A stretch of DNA of 6,722 bases from Anaerotignum sp. (GTDB lineage: Bacteria; Bacillota; Clostridia; Lachnospirales; Anaerotignaceae): NCBI GenBank assembly GCA_017442465.1, contig JAFRZQ010000261.1, positions 1 to 6,722 on the forward strand. The letters are read 5' to 3'. The notes beneath the pieces were generated by a model. The model was not told where the DNA came from, did no database searches, and was given only the letters and a program-made list of their open reading frames with translations. This document shows, piece by piece, positions 4,857 to 6,722 of the stretch (positions are counted from its first letter, which is position 1; each line of letters opens with the position of its first letter). A program made the translations under genes and the position numbers.

Positions 4857-6416
4857 ATGTCAAACAACGAATATGTTGTTCAGATGAAGGGTATCGCAAA
4901 AGTCTATCCCAACGGGGTTGCAGCCAATCAGGGCGTTGATTTTAACGTCAAAAAAGGTGAAATCCATGCGTTGATGGGCGAAAACGGTGCCGGTAAATCT
5001 ACCCTGATGAAGATGCTGTTCGGCATGGAGCAGCCTACAGAAGGGGAAATCATTATCAATGGCGAAAAAGTTAATCTGACTTCTCCTACTGTTGCTATTT
5101 CTAAAGGGATCGGTATGGTACATCAGCACTTTATGTTGGTACCTTCTCTGACAGTAGCTGAAAATATTGTTTTGGGTATGGAACCCAAAAAAGGGGCATT
5201 TATTGATTACAAAAAAGCTGTTGAAATCACTGAAGAATATGCCAAAAAATATAATCTGCATGTAGATGCAAATGCAAAGGTAATTGATATTCCTGTAGGT
5301 ATGAAGCAGAAGGTTGAAATTCTGAAAGCACTGGTTCGCGGTGCGAAAATTCTGATTCTGGATGAACCTACAGCTGTACTGACAACGCAGGAAACAGCAG
5401 AACTGTTCAAAGAGCTGGTTGCGCTGAAAGAACAAGGCTATACTATTATTTTTATCTCTCATAAACTGAAAGAAATCAAGCAGATCACAGACCGTCTGAC
5501 AATCATGCGTGCAGGTAAATCCATGGGTATCTACAATACTGCAGATATCACAGAACAGGAAATTTCCCGCCTGATGGTAGGCCGTGATGTTGTTCTGACT
5601 GTGGAAAAAGACAAAGCGCAGCCTACAGACGTTGTTCTGAAGGTAAAAGATTTGGAATATACAGACTCCTGGAACAGAAAAATGCTGGACAAACTGTCTT
5701 TCTCTGTTCGTAAAGGTGAAATTCTGGGTATTGCCGGCGTAGAAGGCAATGGCCAGAGAGAACTGGTTGAAATGCTGTTCAACCTGAATGTACCTGACGC
5801 AGGTTCTGTAACTGTAAATGGCACAAGTGTAATCGCAATGCCTCAGAGTAAGATCCGTGAACTGGGTGTTTCTCTGATTCCTGAAGACCGTATGATCTAT
5901 GGTATCGCAGCTTCTGCAAGTATCGAAGAAAATATCATGTCCGACCGTTTCTATAAAAAGAAATTCAACAAAGGCATGCTGTTTAATATGGATGCAATGC
6001 ATGAAGAAAGTGATCAGCTGATCAAAGACTATCTCGTTCTGTGTAAAAACCGTAACCAGGCAGTTGGTATGCTTTCCGGCGGTAACATCCAGAAGGTTGT
6101 AGTTGCCCGTGAATTTTCTGCTGAACCCACTTTGATCATTGCGGATCAGCCCACTCGTGGTATCGACGTTGGTGCTACAGAATTTATCCGTAAAAAACTG
6201 GTAGAACTGAGCCGCGAAGGTGCAGCTGTTCTTCTGGTTTCTGCAGACCTGAATGAAGTTATGGAACTTTCCGACAGCCTTGTTGTATTCTATAACGGTA
6301 AAATTGCAGCATATTTCGAAGATACATCCATGCTGACTGACGAAATCATGGGTGAATATATGCTGGGTCTGAAGAAACAGAGCGACGAAGAAGTAAGGAG
6401 GGTATGCCATGAATAA
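4857..6416 (+). CDS. nupO: Nucleoside ABC transporter ATP-binding protein, tandem NBDs (NupO/PnrB type)
   Basis: Cytoplasmic energy-coupling subunit with two fused nucleotide-binding domains, 519 residues, as in the BMP-linked nucleoside importers and CUT2 sugar importers. NBD1 (about 5-245): Walker A GENGAGKST (41-49), Q-loop Gln90, a degenerate signature VGMKQ (147-151), Walker B ILILDEPT (165-172), switch His202. NBD2 (about 258-505): Walker A replaced by GVEGNGQRE (294-302) without the Lys, canonical signature LSGGN (406-410), Walker B-like LIIADQPTRGID (426-437) with Gln in place of the catalytic Glu, and SADLNEV (462-468) without the switch His. Thus one composite site should be active (NBD1 Walker motifs with NBD2 signature) and the other degenerate, which is normal for this family. 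It follows an internal terminator and overlaps the permease start by 8 bases. The symbol is by homology; ligand not proven. Confidence 0.94.
   Translation: MSNNEYVVQMKGIAKVYPNGVAANQGVDFNVKKGEIHALMGENGAGKSTLMKMLFGMEQPTEGEIIINGEKVNLTSPTVAISKGIGMVHQHFMLVPSLTVAENIVLGMEPKKGAFIDYKKAVEITEEYAKKYNLHVDANAKVIDIPVGMKQKVEILKALVRGAKILILDEPTAVLTTQETAELFKELVALKEQGYTIIFISHKLKEIKQITDRLTIMRAGKSMGIYNTADITEQEISRLMVGRDVVLTVEKDKAQPTDVVLKVKDLEYTDSWNRKMLDKLSFSVRKGEILGIAGVEGNGQRELVEMLFNLNVPDAGSVTVNGTSVIAMPQSKIRELGVSLIPEDRMIYGIAASASIEENIMSDRFYKKKFNKGMLFNMDAMHEESDQLIKDYLVLCKNRNQAVGMLSGGNIQKVVVAREFSAEPTLIIADQPTRGIDVGATEFIRKKLVELSREGAAVLLVSADLNEVMELSDSLVVFYNGKIAAYFEDTSMLTDEIMGEYMLGLKKQSDEEVRRVCHE
6395..6401 (+). promoter_or_regulatory. 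Ribosome binding site of the permease, inside the ATPase gene
   Basis: AAGGAGG, a near-ideal Shine-Dalgarno, lies 7 bases before the ATG at 6409 and within the last codons of the ATPase. It fixes the permease start and implies coupled translation. Confidence 0.8.
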
Positions 6417-6722
6417 CAAACGTATGAGAATGTTTGAAATCATCCGTGGTGCGGCAGCGATCCTCGTAGCGCTTCTTGTTGCATCTATTCTGATTTTCAT
6501 TTGTTCCGATCAGCCTTTTAATGCATTAAAATATATGCTGGTTGCTCCTATCATTTCCAATGGTGCGATCAGTATGAACTCTATTTTTACAATTATGGCT
6601 GCAATGACACCTATTATTTTCACAGGTCTTGCGGTTTGCGTAATGTTCTCCTCCAACCAGTTCAATATGTTTGGGGAAGGTAGCGTTATGCTGGGCGGCT
6701 TTATTGCTGCTTTGCTGGGTAT
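6409..6722 (+). CDS. nupP: Nucleoside ABC transporter permease, 5' part (NupP/PnrC type)
   Basis: First 104 codons of an inner-membrane permease; the gene runs off the right edge. After a basic start, a helix spans about residues 14-32, a second hydrophobic segment about 60-80, and a third begins near 93. The segment 73-92 reads GLAVCVMFSS, then NQFNMFGEGS, which matches the family hallmark of a GLA-type helix followed by a Gly/Asn-X-X-Gly-Glu-Gly turn in the BPD_transp_2 permeases of nucleoside and CUT2 sugar importers. The start overlaps the ATPase stop by 8 bases, so the two are translationally coupled. A second permease gene (NupQ/PnrD equivalent) would be expected just beyond the window. 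The symbol is by homology and position. Confidence 0.88.
   Translation, partial: MNNKRMRMFEIIRGAAAILVALLVASILIFICSDQPFNALKYMLVAPIISNGAISMNSIFTIMAAMTPIIFTGLAVCVMFSSNQFNMFGEGSVMLGGFIAALLG

Noticed and set aside
6404..6412. ATG at 6404 as the permease start
   Set aside because: It meets a TGA after one further codon; the ATG at 6409 is in the correct frame with good spacing from AAGGAGG.
4857..6416. Degenerate motifs in the ATPase (no Lys in the second Walker A, Gln for Glu, altered first signature) as inactivation
   Set aside because: This asymmetry is typical of tandem-NBD proteins in nucleoside and CUT2 sugar importers; one complete composite ATP site remains.
4860..6500. 546-codon open frame on the minus strand opposite the ATPase gene
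   Set aside because: It is a shadow of the biased codon use of the ATPase: the translation is rich in Phe, Cys, His, Asn and Gln with no domain, while the plus strand has clear ABC motifs.

Overview
The window reads as an ordinary stretch of chromosome from a Gram-positive anaerobe. Protein content (RlmL/YpsC-type methyltransferase, Tgt, YajC, and a BMP-family lipoprotein with its ABC transporter), purine-rich Shine-Dalgarno sites, near-consensus sigma-A-type promoters, AT-rich intergenic DNA and a strong CTG-leucine bias in the transporter genes point to Bacillota, probably class Clostridia. This is inference; genus and species cannot be told from the sequence alone. No mobile element, CRISPR array, tRNA or rRNA was found.

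Layout. (1) Positions 2-256 (+) hold a small, very basic single-pass membrane protein, possibly cut by the left edge. A compact hairpin at 265-296 separates it from a convergent gene and can terminate both. (2) Positions 303-1451 (-) encode a THUMP-domain class I RNA methyltransferase. (3) A divergent promoter region lies between 1452 and 1604. From it, tgt (tRNA-guanine transglycosylase) runs 1605-2741 (+); its start is placed at 1605 rather than at the longer TTG start at 1539, because 1539 falls in a good -35 element. (4) yajC (2835-3281, +) has its own near-perfect promoter and ends in a strong terminator; secD and secF do not follow. (5) About 290 bases of AT-rich regulatory DNA (3334-3627) precede a nucleoside-uptake operon: a BMP-family substrate-binding lipoprotein (3628-4746), an internal terminator (4802-4827), a tandem-NBD ABC ATPase (4857-6416), and the first 104 codons of a permease (6409 to the right edge). 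The arrangement matches the Bacillus nupNOP and Treponema PnrABC type of purine-nucleoside importer.

How the parts relate. The methyltransferase and Tgt modify RNA, YajC is an accessory membrane protein of the Sec translocon, and the last three genes form one importer: the lipoprotein captures the nucleoside outside, the permeases carry it across, and the ATPase drives the cycle. The most interesting material is regulatory rather than coding. The transporter leader contains a 12-base direct repeat, a PurBox-like core and a GCAA-loop hairpin. The intercistronic terminator has a 3' arm that could also pair with the ATPase Shine-Dalgarno. I did not find convincing evidence of a new multi-gene system.
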